Positions 32,178-40,846 of a DNA stretch of 64,000 nucleotides are shown in pieces. The notes under the pieces are model-generated. The model ran no database searches. It was not told the DNA's origin and saw nothing but the letters and a program-made list of their open reading frames with translations. Source of the DNA: DAOPYU01 sp942493245 (lineage in GTDB: Bacteria > Sumerlaeota > Sumerlaeia > UBA8349). The stretch covers positions 2,046,001 through 2,110,000 of the forward strand of contig OW818685.1 of assembly GCA_942493245.1 (NCBI GenBank). Direction: 5' to 3'. The position numbers were made by a program, and so were the translations under genes. Position 1 is the first letter of the stretch. Every line of letters begins with the position of its first letter.

Positions 32178-33003
32178 CGATAAGATCGGCCTCGCATAAT
32201 ATGTCCTTCAGACTCCGCGCGCCCGGAATGTGTGCTCTTTGCTCCCAATTCGTTACTACATCAACAAACTCCCGCATACGATTATCATTATTCAGGGTTA
32301 TGCCATACATTTCCTCAATACTCTTGACGCGGTGGTACAAGAGAGTTCCATTTTGTATCGCCTCGCGAATCCTCAGGACATTGAAAAGTTTCTCTGGTAA
32401 GTCGGTGTGGTTTTTTCCAGTGAGTATTTTCCTCTCAAAACTCGACTTTTCGTACGGCGATAAACCCAGATCATTTTCTTCGCGTTCGATAATTTTCCTT
32501 TCCCTCTCAATCATTTTCTCCATTTCTTCAGGAGACATCCGCTCTAGTACAAAGAGGAATTCACAGATAAGTCGCCTTTTCGGCCATGTTGCTTCCCACT
32601 CGTCTTGTGGTTTCCATTTTGTTTTCTCATCCCACCATATTCTCTCCCATTCCGTCCAGAAATAGAATCTTTCTGGGAACAAGTGTTCCATGGACGTCTT
32701 ATAAAATGAAAAGCGCGTCTCCATTTGTTCTGTCCAAGGTTCCAATATCGTGGGGACGGTGCTCAGTAATTCAGCTTTCGTGATGTATTCTTCGTTCTCG
32801 GAAGGATAGCAAATCCTCATAGCCAACTCCCAGATCTCGGAAGCCAGACGTTTGGTACTTTCCTCGTCCAAATTTTGTCCAGTTCTCTTGGCCATTTCTC
32901 TCACACGTGTGAGAAGCCGTTCGGTTACTTCTTCCGGACACCTGTTCATAGGCACAATATGTGATATTACCTGGTCCTCAAAAGGAATGTAGATGTCACT
33001 CAT
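32131..33003 (-). CDS. Hypothetical protein, AT-rich, possibly a regulator partner
   Basis: A 290-residue protein starting MSDIYIPFEDQVISHIVPM at 33003 (GGAG ten bases upstream). It is highly charged and helical, with several WE and EE runs (FYFWTEWERIWWDEKTKW; EEMEKMIERERKIIEREEND). No family is recognised. It is the first gene of the minus-strand island and shares the AT-rich composition of its overlapping partner, so the pair may be a later acquisition or cargo. Confidence 0.6.
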   Translation of the reverse strand: MSDIYIPFEDQVISHIVPMNRCPEEVTERLLTRVREMAKRTGQNLDEESTKRLASEIWELAMRICYPSENEEYITKAELLSTVPTILEPWTEQMETRFSFYKTSMEHLFPERFYFWTEWERIWWDEKTKWKPQDEWEATWPKRRLICEFLFVLERMSPEEMEKMIERERKIIEREENDLGLSPYEKSSFERKILTGKNHTDLPEKLFNVLRIREAIQNGTLLYHRVKSIEEMYGITLNNDNRMREFVDVVTNWEQRAHIPGARSLKDILCEADLIDAEPAQDGGTRKIGR

Positions 33004-33713
33004 GACAAACTCGCTCCGCTCCAATAATTCGATTCAAGGCGAAAGAGAAGGATGACCCGATAGTTCCCAAACCAACATACACAAATGTAGCCGTTCTGGT
33101 CCAATTCTGCAAACTGATTCCCGTCCGTCACAGAACAAGCGTTAGTCGAATAGATCCAACAACATACGGCTACTCTCTGCTGGCTCTGAAGGCTTTGGGG
33201 GTAAAAGTACCTGTAAGATCGGGGGGGGGGGGCTATAGAGTGTGAGACTCAAAATCTGTAGAACTATGCGTGGCATGATCCCAGATGCGAGTGCTCCTGG
33301 CAATCGCCACCTGTCCGCAAGTCAAATGCCAAGCCGGATCTGCGTCTTGTGCACGTTCTCGGAATGCTTGTAAAACTTTTGGGTACACAGGAACCACCCC
33401 CGACCACCCCTTCCGACAAATGAGTGAGGGAAGAACGCGATCGAGTCGTCTGACTTCACACCTTAATCCGGCCGATTCCTGTCCGAAGGACGGGAGTAAT
33501 CTCATCTGGATTCTCAGAGACGGCTTTCGGTGTCTTCCGTGGGGTATCGGTTTCTATGTAGAGGGGATTGCCCGGTCTTTCACGGTACAGAGGAGTGGTT
33601 CCCGGTTATCTATAACCGGGGAAGGTGAAGGGTAAAACGGTATTTCAGGGCTCGACTGAACCGGCAAAAGACCTCTTTCAGTTCCAAAACCTGACCGATC
33701 AAGGCAAAGTTCA
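33004..33713. other. Gene-poor region upstream of the island
   Basis: About 700 bases. It presumably holds the promoter of the gene at 33003 and a long G-run (12 G, about 33219-33230). Frames on both strands (33233-33505 minus; 33285-33635 plus) lack SDs and motifs and may be decayed coding sequence. No RNA gene is confirmed. Confidence 0.35.
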
Positions 33714-33845
33714 ATGATCAGACGAAAATGTGAACAAAACGTGAACAAGGCGCACGAAAAAGAGGGTCAAAACGGGTCAATTTATCTACTCTCCCGTAAA
33801 GATGGTCCTTTTCGGTTTGCTTTTCTTCTTGCTGCATTGTATTGA
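33714..33845 (+). pseudogene. Relic resembling an integrase C-terminal tail, copy 1
   Basis: A frame starting at an ATG at 33714 and ending TGA at 33845 contains KCEQNVNKAHEKEGQN, strikingly like KCDQNVTKQCEKMGQN at 34490. Tyrosine-integrase genes often end with such a basic tail right beside their tRNA attachment site, and a tRNA 3' fragment follows 30 bases on. No catalytic domain remains. The relic reading is inference. Confidence 0.4.
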
Positions 33846-33874
33846 TTTTCTTGTATTTATGTCTGGATTTCTGT

Positions 33875-33919
33875 TGGTATGCCCGACAGGATTCGAACCT
33901 GTGACCTTGAGATTAGAAG
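33875..33919 (-). other. tRNA 3'-half remnant (Arg-TCT-like), probable att site
   Basis: Read on the minus strand: anticodon-loop CTTCTAA, then a variable region, a T-arm with GGTTCGAATCC, the acceptor strand CGGGCAT and a discriminator plus CCA. The 5' half (acceptor, D-arm) is missing: upstream sequence cannot pair. Crossover in the anticodon loop that leaves a tRNA 3' half is the standard result of tyrosine-integrase insertion. Confidence 0.6.
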
Positions 33920-34489
33920 GCTTGAGTGCGATCCACACCGTTTTTACCTCGAATAACCGGCTTTCCTCCCACTCCTTATTCACAGCAATAAATTTCCGTC
34001 TGCGTGCTGGATCGTCGATTTTCGCCCGAATACGTTCAACCTATAATTGCCCAATAGGCCGTCCTCTATCGCCACGCTAAGAGTAGGAAACTTGTCAAAG
34101 AAACGGCCAGAATTTGCGAAATACTTGCCTTCCAATCTTTGCACCAAGCAGGGAATTCCCTGATAGATCTCGTCCTGCTTTGTACCGGACGGTGAATGGC
34201 GGAAAGTGTACCACTTGGATGTCAAGGTAGCCCGTCTTGATGGAGGTGTCCATAAAGATTGGTTCTGGTTTCGCGCATTGGAAACAAAAGACCATGTGTT
34301 TCCGCCTGAGAAGCAGTCTCAGCAGGAGACATTGCCGGAGTCTTCTCGGTACGATACCGGGTTTTCATGAGCCAGATTTTGGGTAGATTGGGTCGGAATG
34401 ACTATTCAACACATTGTCAAAACAGGCGACAGGCCAGTCTTAGTAGCAAGAAACTTAACCCATCAATACGAAATGCTCAGATGGGATAG
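33920..34489. other. Region between two integration scars
   Basis: About 570 bases. A minus-strand frame (33980-34225, MTSKWYTFRHSPSGTK start) is coherent but has no recognised family or clear SD; it may be a fragment of an old element. Nothing else is supported. Confidence 0.3.
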
Positions 34490-34552
34490 AAATGTGACCA
34501 AAACGTGACCAAGCAATGCGAAAAGATGGGTCAAAACGAGCCATTTTTATGA
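34490..34552 (+). pseudogene. Relic resembling an integrase C-terminal tail, copy 2
   Basis: After an in-frame TAG, 20 codons encode KCDQNVTKQCEKMGQNEPFL and stop. The first 49 bases match copy 1 at 39 positions by eye. It sits 85 bases from an intact tRNA-Lys. It is too short for a gene, so it is read as a scar of an integrase 3' end. Confidence 0.4.
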
Positions 34553-34637
34553 CTCGCTTGTTAGAAAAACCCTTGCAGGTTTGCTTTCCGATCTCTTGTA
34601 ATCTCTTGATTTTAGGGGAGTTAGAGGGGGATTAAAA

Positions 34638-34713
34638 TGGTAGGCGTGATAGGACTCGAACCTATGGCCAACGGCTTAAAAGGCCGCTGCTCTACCAACT
34701 GAGCTACACGCCC
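34638..34713 (-). tRNA. trnK: tRNA-Lys (anticodon TTT)
   Basis: 76 nt with encoded CCA. Acceptor GGGCGTG pairs with CACGCCT (one G-U), the D-arm is AGCTCAGTTGGTAGAGC, the anticodon loop CTTTTAA lies on a GC-rich stem, and the T-arm has GGTTCGAGTCC. All arms are intact. Confidence 0.96.
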
Positions 34714-35016
34714 ACCTTTCGGTGTCTGCCAACTGCGTGGGAAAAGGCAAGTACACGCCTCTCCTGCGTTAGCAGGAGTGGAATCCTATGGATTTCAGGG
34801 GGAATTTGCAAGACTTTTTGTCGGACTTTTTTGCCGGATACGGGCGCCATGAACGCTTGCCTTTTTTATCGGTCGGGATTAGCCTGAGCAGGTCATTCGA
34901 ACGGGGTTTTGGAAACTCCCGGTGGGGAGAGAGAGATAAAATCGAAATACGGAGTTTCTCCTGTGTCTCCCCTGTGTGGAGCGAAGAGAACCGGAGAGTG
35001 TAGATTGGGGGAAGCG
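34714..35016. other. Intergenic region between tRNA-Lys and PQQ-like gene
   Basis: About 300 bases. It contains a CTCCTGC-GTTA-GCAGGAG hairpin near 34761-34778 and leads into the next gene's 5' region. No gene is supported; an upstream in-frame extension of the next gene is noted there. Confidence 0.4.
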
Positions 35017-36543
35017 ATGCGGAAAACAGGGCTTTTTGTTTGGGGTTGGGTGGTCTGTCTCGGGTGGGTGGGGTTTTCTACGACTAGTCGGGTCATGGGG
35101 GCTGAGGGGACGGTTCGGTGGGGGGGCGGCACTTCGCCGAACATGGTCTCGAGCGCGACGAACCTGCCGGATGACTTACAGAAGGTCAAGCCGCTGTGGA
35201 TGTTGCCTCTGGGGACGCACCAGTACAGCATCCCGACGGTGGACGGCGGGGACATTTTCGTCACGACGAACGATCTGCGGTTCGACCGTCCGGGGACAAA
35301 GTCCACGGGAGGCGGGGTGTTGATGTGCGTGGACCGCTCGACGGGGAAACCGAAGTGGCGTTTCCGTTCGCCCCGTTTTAAGGAGGGCGTGGTTGATCCC
35401 TATCATTACGACCAGTGGGAGTGTGGGTTCGCCTCCGGTCCGGTGCTGGACGGAGACCGGGTCTATCTGGTTGGAAATCGCGGAGAGATCCTTTGTCTGG
35501 ATCGGCAGGGACAGGCAAATGGCAACGAGGGGCCCTTCGTCGAGGAGGCGCAGTACATGCAACTCCTGCCGGGCGAGGGAGAGGCGCTTCGTCCGGACGA
35601 TGGGGACCTGATCTGGCGTTACGACCTGGTGAAGGAATTGGATGTGGTGCCGCACGACGTCTGTGGTTCCACGCTTTTAATGCGGGGAAATCTGTTGTAT
35701 GCCAGTACGTCGAACGGGATTGACGGCCCCCACAAGACGGTACCGCATCCCGACGCGCCGACGCTGATCGTACTGGACAAGCGGACCGGGCGGCTGGTCG
35801 CGCGTGATGGGGAACTGATCGGGCGGCGGATGTTGCACTGCAATTGGGCGTCGCCGGTCTATGGCGAGGTGAACGGTCAGGGACGGATTTTCTTTGGAGC
35901 GGGTGATGGGTTTCTCTATGCCTTTGAACCGGTCCGAGAGGATGTCGCGGAAGTCCAGACCTTGAAGAAGGTGTGGGCCTACGATTGCAATCCGGAAAAT
36001 TACCGGACAAAGAACGGCCAGCTGGTGCCCTATTCGAGCAGCGGAAAAAATACGCCGGAAGGGCCGAGTGAGATCATCGGAACACCTGTTTTTTATGAAA
36101 ATCGGGTCTATGCGCTCCTGGGTCAGAGTCCGTTGCATGGACCGGGACAGGGAAACCTGGTGTGTGTGGACGCCGCGACGGGCCAGCCGGTCTGGACGTC
36201 GAATCGGGTGAACCGCAGTCTGGCGACCGTTTCGGTCGCCGACGGGTTGCTCTATGCGGTGGATTGCGTGGGGCAATTGTTCTGTTTCGACGCGAAGAGC
36301 GGGGATCTTGTCTGGTCGCACAATCTGGAGGGCAAGGTGTGGAGCGCCTCGACGTTTGTGGCGGACGGTAAGGTCTATGCGGGGACGGAAACGAATCAGG
36401 TGTGGGTGTTGAAGGCGGGGCGCGAAAAACAGGTGCTGTCCCGGACGCGGGTGGGGGCTATGCCCATCACGCCCACGGCGGTGGATGGGATACTGTATCT
36501 CCCGACGCAGACGCAACTGATCGCCTATCCGGGTGGAAAATGA
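35017..36543 (+). CDS. Secreted PQQ-like beta-propeller protein
   Basis: A 508-residue protein. ATG 35017 (MRKTGLFVWGWVVCLG) is preferred to the longer frame at 34909 because a signal peptide starts there and GGGGGAAG precedes it. The mature protein has repeating blades (GGVLMCVDRSTGKPKWRF, IFFGAGDGFLYAF, GNLVCVDAATGQPVW, QLFCFDAKSGDLVWSHNLEG, KVYAGTETNQVWVLKAG) with the DxxTGxxxW signature of PQQ/BamB-like propellers, which are abundant in planctomycete-like genomes. Its cofactor and substrate are not evident. Probably periplasmic. Confidence 0.85.
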   Translation: MRKTGLFVWGWVVCLGWVGFSTTSRVMGAEGTVRWGGGTSPNMVSSATNLPDDLQKVKPLWMLPLGTHQYSIPTVDGGDIFVTTNDLRFDRPGTKSTGGGVLMCVDRSTGKPKWRFRSPRFKEGVVDPYHYDQWECGFASGPVLDGDRVYLVGNRGEILCLDRQGQANGNEGPFVEEAQYMQLLPGEGEALRPDDGDLIWRYDLVKELDVVPHDVCGSTLLMRGNLLYASTSNGIDGPHKTVPHPDAPTLIVLDKRTGRLVARDGELIGRRMLHCNWASPVYGEVNGQGRIFFGAGDGFLYAFEPVREDVAEVQTLKKVWAYDCNPENYRTKNGQLVPYSSSGKNTPEGPSEIIGTPVFYENRVYALLGQSPLHGPGQGNLVCVDAATGQPVWTSNRVNRSLATVSVADGLLYAVDCVGQLFCFDAKSGDLVWSHNLEGKVWSASTFVADGKVYAGTETNQVWVLKAGREKQVLSRTRVGAMPITPTAVDGILYLPTQTQLIAYPGGK

Positions 36544-36618
36544 TGAGGAGACGGGTACCGGACTCGATACAATGAATTATAGGATGGGGTTTCATTTTTA
36601 AGCGTGAGTGAGGTGAAA

Positions 36619-37338
36619 ATGTCAAAGAAGTGGAGATACTTGAATGTCTTATTTATCGCCTTGTTTCTTATGTATCGGGTGTTTTTGAGATCAAGCAGTC
36701 TCGAATATCGTTTTCATCATCATTTGTTTCTCAATGTTCTCTTTGGGATATTGATTTCCCTAATCATAGCCTCATGTATCGCGGTATTAATAACGAGCAA
36801 AAACGTGATTATCGGCGCAATGAGTGCGATCATAATCTCGTGTATTGTCTTCATTCTCGTGTTTGCTCCAGATACGACAGGCGTGCTTGAACGGCAACTT
36901 GGAGGTAGAGTGAGTCACAATATGAGAACTCTACGTTTCCTCGTAGAGGACTATAGAATACAAAAGAACACTTATCCGTTATCTTTGAATGATATTGATT
37001 ATGATCGAGAAGTTTCAGTTTTCGGTGATGATTATGTAAAATTTGGGCCATCTTCAGAGTCTAAAAAGGAGATAGCAACGCGCGATCCTTTTGCAAAACC
37101 TGATGAAGAGGAGCGAGTTTACAGGTACTGGTTCCAGCCGAGTGCAGTAGAGGGGGAAGCAGATGAATGCTTTATCTGGAGCAGAGGACCGGATACCCAA
37201 TTCGATATCGAGCCGGAAATTCTGCAAAATATTCTCGAAAATGAGGGCCTCAAGGGTACGATAAGGTACTTGAAGCAAAAAGAATATGATGTGACAAATG
37301 GATGCAGGAGTTCAGGGGACATTATTTCGTATTTGTAA
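36619..37338 (+). CDS. Membrane-anchored pseudopilin (PulG)-like protein
   Basis: A 239-residue protein, start MSKKWRYLNVLFIALF at 36619 (GAGGTG upstream). Three transmembrane segments (about 8-25, 37-60, 62-84) precede a soluble domain that reads like the C-terminal half of a type II secretion major pseudopilin: RTLRFLVEDYRIQKNTYPLS, then RDPFAKPDEEERVYRYWF and CFIWSRGPDTQFDI (compare DPWGxPYxY and SxGxD). No prepilin cleavage motif is seen. It is AT-richer than its neighbours. The membrane anchor replacing the pilin helix is odd. Function unknown. Confidence 0.55.
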   Translation: MSKKWRYLNVLFIALFLMYRVFLRSSSLEYRFHHHLFLNVLFGILISLIIASCIAVLITSKNVIIGAMSAIIISCIVFILVFAPDTTGVLERQLGGRVSHNMRTLRFLVEDYRIQKNTYPLSLNDIDYDREVSVFGDDYVKFGPSSESKKEIATRDPFAKPDEEERVYRYWFQPSAVEGEADECFIWSRGPDTQFDIEPEILQNILENEGLKGTIRYLKQKEYDVTNGCRSSGDIISYL

Positions 37339-37367
37339 TCAGACTGAATAATAAAGGAGACAATCGA

Positions 37368-40300
37368 ATGCAAAAGCGGAATGCGGCGATTTTGTGGGTG
37401 AGTGCAGTGTTGTGGATTCTCTGTCAATCTGTGGGGTTGTGCGCCGAGGCGCAACCGGTGACGGTTGGCAAGAGCGACAAGACTCCTTCCTTGGCCAATG
37501 GACTATTGAAGGTGGATTATGACACGGCTTCGGGCCAGGTTTCGGTGACGGGGTTGAAGGAGGGCCAAGCCTTTAAGGCCTCAGGCGACCTGGGGAAGAA
37601 AGCGGGAACGGTCAAGATTGAGGCGATCGCCTATCCAGGTTTCGAGGACGGTCAGGCGCTGGTGGTGGACCAGGGCGAGGGACGGCGGTGCCGTGTTTCG
37701 CTTTTCCCCGGTGTGCCGTTTGCCTTTTTTCAGCCGATTATCGGAAATGAAACAAAGGAAGACTCGGTGATCGAGAAATTGAAGGCATTCAGTTTGACGC
37801 TGGACCTGGGGACTCCGTTTGAGGGCCTCAAGGCGCTCGGTACCGCCGGTTTGACGGCGCCGGACCAGCACAGCGGCAGCTATTTTTTCCTGGCGGTGGC
37901 CGATCCGAAGACCCGCGCGGGGGTGGTGAGTGGATGGGTGAGTCAGGAACGGGGAAGTGGGATTGTGTTCTCGGGACGCCAGGAGAAAGACGTCCGGATC
38001 GACGCGCAGACGGATTATGGTCACCTGCTTGTGAAAGCGGGGAAAGAGGCGGAGGGGGAAATCTTCGCCCTCGGGTTCTTTGCGGACGCGCGGCTCGGTC
38101 TCGAAGACTTCGCCAACCAGATCAAGCGCTATTATCATATCCAGTTAAAGCCAATCCCGTCCGGGTATTGCACGTGGTACGCCGAGCAGTTTGGGGGCGC
38201 GAGCGATGAGAAGCATCTGGCCGAACTGGCGGCGCTGTGTGCGCGCGAACTCAAGCCGTTCGGGTTCGACTTTGTCCAGATTGACGATAAGTGGCAGTTG
38301 GGGGCGGAACGGCACGGTCCGGCGAAGAATTTCACGAACCACCGTCCCGACGGTCCTTACCCGAGTGGGATGAAGAAGACGGCGGATTACCTCAAGGGCC
38401 TGGGACTGACTCCCGGGATCTGGTTCATGCCGTTTGCGGGAGACCATTTGGACCCCTTCTTCAAGGATCATCTGGACTGGTTCGTCCATCTCAAAGACGG
38501 GTCGGTGTTTGAATCCATGTGGGGCGGAACATCGCTCGACATGACGAATCCCGACACGCAGGCGTATTTGCGCAGTGTGGTAAGGCGCATCGCGAAGGAA
38601 TGGGGATATACCTACTTCAAGATGGATGGCCTCTATACGGGGATCGCGACCGAGAATATTTATGTCAACAACGCCTACAACCCCAAGGATAGACTCGGGG
38701 AAGGGATATTCAAGAATCCGGAGAAGACGAATATCGAGGCCTATCGAGACGGGCTGAAGTTGATTCGCGAGGAGGCCGGACCGGATGTTTTCTTCCTCGG
38801 GTGCTGCGCGTCTCAGGACTTGCGTTCGCTTGCCGGGGCGTTCGGGTTGCTGGACGCCATGCGGATCGGACCAGACAATGGCGCGGACTGGGAAAGTCTG
38901 ACGCGCGGGCCGTGGCATGGGACGAACCGTTACTTCCTCCACGGGCGGGTTTGGTACAACGATCCCGACCCGCTGTATGTGCGGGCCAGTACGCCGATGG
39001 AACAGGCGCAGTTGATTTGTTCGTGGGTGGCGTTGAGCGGGCAGTTGAATACCAACAGCGACTGGGTGCCCGGTCTTCCGCCCGAGCGGTTGGACCTGTT
39101 GAAGCGCGCCATGCCGAATCATGGGTTGATGCCGCGTCCGGTGGACCTGTTCGAGAATCCGCTGGCCAATGTCTGGCTTCTGACGGACGAGCGGAGCGGG
39201 GTCCGGCGCGATGTCGTGGGGATTTTCAACTGGGATAAGAGCAAGCCGTTGCATGTGGACCGTTCGGTGGCGGAAATCGGGTTGCCCCAGGCGGATCAGT
39301 ACGGGGCGTACGACTTCTGGGGCGGGCGTTTCCTGCGTCCGTTCGGGGATCGCCTGGTGTGCGATGTCCCCCCGGCCTCGTGCCTCATTCTGGCGGTTCG
39401 TCCTGTGGCCGACCACCCCGTTCTGCTCAGCACCAACCGGCATATCACGCAGGGGGTTGTGGATGTGAAGAGCGAGCGGTGGGATGCGGAAAAGCGGACG
39501 CTCGTCGGGGTAAGCAAGGTGGTTGCGAACGATCCGTATGTTTTGCGTCTTCTGGTTCCGACCGGAGCAAAGTCGTTCAAGGCGGCGAAGGTCGAAGTCT
39601 CGGATGGAGTTCAGGCGAAATTCTCACAATCGGGACCGCAGGTGGAGGTCGTCCTGAACTCCAAAGAGAACCGGGACGTCGAATGGCGGATCATTTTTGA
39701 GGACGCGGCGGTAGAACTGGGAAAACCGGAACCGGTTCGCAATCTGAAGGTGAAGCCGGACTATTTCGAGGTCACCCTGGGTTGGGAAGCCAAGTTTGCC
39801 TCGGGGTATCGGATTGAACGAAGTGATGGTCAGACTTTTGAGGTGACCGACAAGCGTTTTGTGGACGCAACGCTCAAGGGCGCCCAGAAGTATTCGTATC
39901 GGGTCAAGGCTGTCGGTTGGGATGGCGTCCTTTCGGAAGCGGTCGGAGTCGAGGGGGTTGAGATGAAAGCGCTGAAGCGTCCGGCTGATTCTCCGGCTCC
40001 GGAAGTGCATATTTCCACCCTGGAAGCCGTTGAGGCGACGACCGGGTGGGGAAAGATTGGAAAAAACAAGTCGTGCGATGGTAACGCTTTGACCGTCGCG
40101 GGGAAGACGTATTCCGAGGGGATGGGCGTTCACGCCACGTCCACCCTGGTGTACCGGATTCCGGCAGGCTATGAACGTTTCGTGGCGGTGGTGGGACTCG
40201 ATGACGAGAAGAAGGACGATGCGCGGTCGAGTGTGGTGTTCGAGGTTTATGTGGATACTCAGGAGGTGGGTAAGACCCCGGTTCTATTGGGGAAAAGCCC

Positions 40301-40451
40301 GGTCTTGTGCGACAAGACGGTACGTTCCTGGGCCTTCGATCTGGAACTGGCCAGTCAGTTCAAGGTGATCCGGCTGGTGGTGAGCGATGGGGGAGACGGG
40401 AGTACTTCCGACCACGGCGACTGGGTGAATGCGGGTTTCCTGAAGAAATAA
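37368..40451 (+). CDS. GH36-like alpha-galactosidase with C-terminal NPCBM domain
   Basis: A 1027-residue exported enzyme (start MQKRNAAILW, AAGGAG 8 bases upstream, signal peptide ending near GLCAEA). The catalytic barrel has YCTWYAEQFGG, FVQIDDKWQ, LTPGIWFMPFA, YFKMDGLYTG (nucleophile D, about residue 420) and FGLLDAMRIGPDNGADW (acid/base region), as in GH36/GH27 clan enzymes. It is followed by a beta domain, an Fn3-like region (VRNLKVKPDYFEVTLGW) and a terminal NPCBM domain (SYSEGMGVHATSTLVYRIP-like, YERFVAVVGLDD, VFEVYVDTQEVGKTPVL). Likely periplasmic or extracellular; cleaves alpha-galactosides and binds glycans. Confidence 0.88.
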   Translation: MQKRNAAILWVSAVLWILCQSVGLCAEAQPVTVGKSDKTPSLANGLLKVDYDTASGQVSVTGLKEGQAFKASGDLGKKAGTVKIEAIAYPGFEDGQALVVDQGEGRRCRVSLFPGVPFAFFQPIIGNETKEDSVIEKLKAFSLTLDLGTPFEGLKALGTAGLTAPDQHSGSYFFLAVADPKTRAGVVSGWVSQERGSGIVFSGRQEKDVRIDAQTDYGHLLVKAGKEAEGEIFALGFFADARLGLEDFANQIKRYYHIQLKPIPSGYCTWYAEQFGGASDEKHLAELAALCARELKPFGFDFVQIDDKWQLGAERHGPAKNFTNHRPDGPYPSGMKKTADYLKGLGLTPGIWFMPFAGDHLDPFFKDHLDWFVHLKDGSVFESMWGGTSLDMTNPDTQAYLRSVVRRIAKEWGYTYFKMDGLYTGIATENIYVNNAYNPKDRLGEGIFKNPEKTNIEAYRDGLKLIREEAGPDVFFLGCCASQDLRSLAGAFGLLDAMRIGPDNGADWESLTRGPWHGTNRYFLHGRVWYNDPDPLYVRASTPMEQAQLICSWVALSGQLNTNSDWVPGLPPERLDLLKRAMPNHGLMPRPVDLFENPLANVWLLTDERSGVRRDVVGIFNWDKSKPLHVDRSVAEIGLPQADQYGAYDFWGGRFLRPFGDRLVCDVPPASCLILAVRPVADHPVLLSTNRHITQGVVDVKSERWDAEKRTLVGVSKVVANDPYVLRLLVPTGAKSFKAAKVEVSDGVQAKFSQSGPQVEVVLNSKENRDVEWRIIFEDAAVELGKPEPVRNLKVKPDYFEVTLGWEAKFASGYRIERSDGQTFEVTDKRFVDATLKGAQKYSYRVKAVGWDGVLSEAVGVEGVEMKALKRPADSPAPEVHISTLEAVEATTGWGKIGKNKSCDGNALTVAGKTYSEGMGVHATSTLVYRIPAGYERFVAVVGLDDEKKDDARSSVVFEVYVDTQEVGKTPVLLGKSPVLCDKTVRSWAFDLELASQFKVIRLVVSDGGDGSTSDHGDWVNAGFLKK

Positions 40452-40593
40452 TTCGGTCTGAGTGGGAAACAATGCGAGTGGACGAACCGGCGGGGTCGAG
40501 GAGATCCCGCCGGTTTTTAACTTCTGATACGAAGTTGCATTCAACAGGGTACGAACAACAGGCAGTCTGCCAGGACAAAATGCTTCACCGATT

Positions 40594-40663
40594 GGACAGG
40601 ATAACAGGATTTACAGGATACGGTTCGGGTTCCCTGCATCCTGTAAATCCTGTTATCCTGTCC
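40594..40663. repeat. 26-bp perfect inverted repeat of the ACAGGAT family
   Basis: Arms 40594-40619 and 40638-40663 are perfect complements (GGACAGGATAACAGG and so on), separated by 18 bases. Related single fragments occur near 601 and 5229. It could act as a bidirectional terminator between convergent genes, but its sequence recurs elsewhere, so a repeat origin is likely. Confidence 0.7.
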
Positions 40664-40730
40664 TTTGTTCTTATGTTCAAGGGGCAAAAAAATGTTCTGG
40701 CTCGGTTACCTTTTGAGTGCGGTTATGACT

Positions 40731-40758
40731 GACCGCGCCAATCGGGAGATTGGCGGTC
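40731..40758. repeat. Short imperfect palindrome
   Basis: GACC-GC-GCCAAT and ATTGGCGGTC arms with a CGGGAG loop and a two-base bulge. Confidence 0.5.
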
Positions 40759-40801
40759 CCGGCAACCGCCCTTTCCCCATAAAATGGGCGTTTTCTGGGA
40801 G

Positions 40802-40820
40802 GGCGGGCGTCTCGCCCGCC
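40802..40820. repeat. Short GC palindrome (CGTCTC core)
   Basis: GGCGGGC-GTCTC-GCCCGCC: 7-bp arms around the asymmetric core also seen at 45444, 60360 and 63111. Confidence 0.6.
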
Positions 40821-40846
40821 TATGAGGAAAGCCGGAACAGGGGCGC

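Larger units (their letters stand above)
40452..40846. other. Convergent intergenic region with three palindromes
   Basis: About 395 bases. Holds the 26-bp ACAGGAT inverted repeat, a GACC-GC-GCCAAT/ATTGGCGGTC hairpin (40731-40758) and a GC palindrome (40802-40820). No gene is supported; a short plus frame at 40665-40868 consists of repeat sequence. Confidence 0.5.

Noticed and set aside
33233..33262. tRNA-Leu-like GAGACTCAAAATCT
   Set aside because: Only an anticodon-like stretch; no T-arm or acceptor follows.
33802..34080. Plus frame encoding CPTGFEPVTLRLEG
   Set aside because: This is the translation of tRNA T-arm and acceptor sequence, a common spurious protein near attachment sites.
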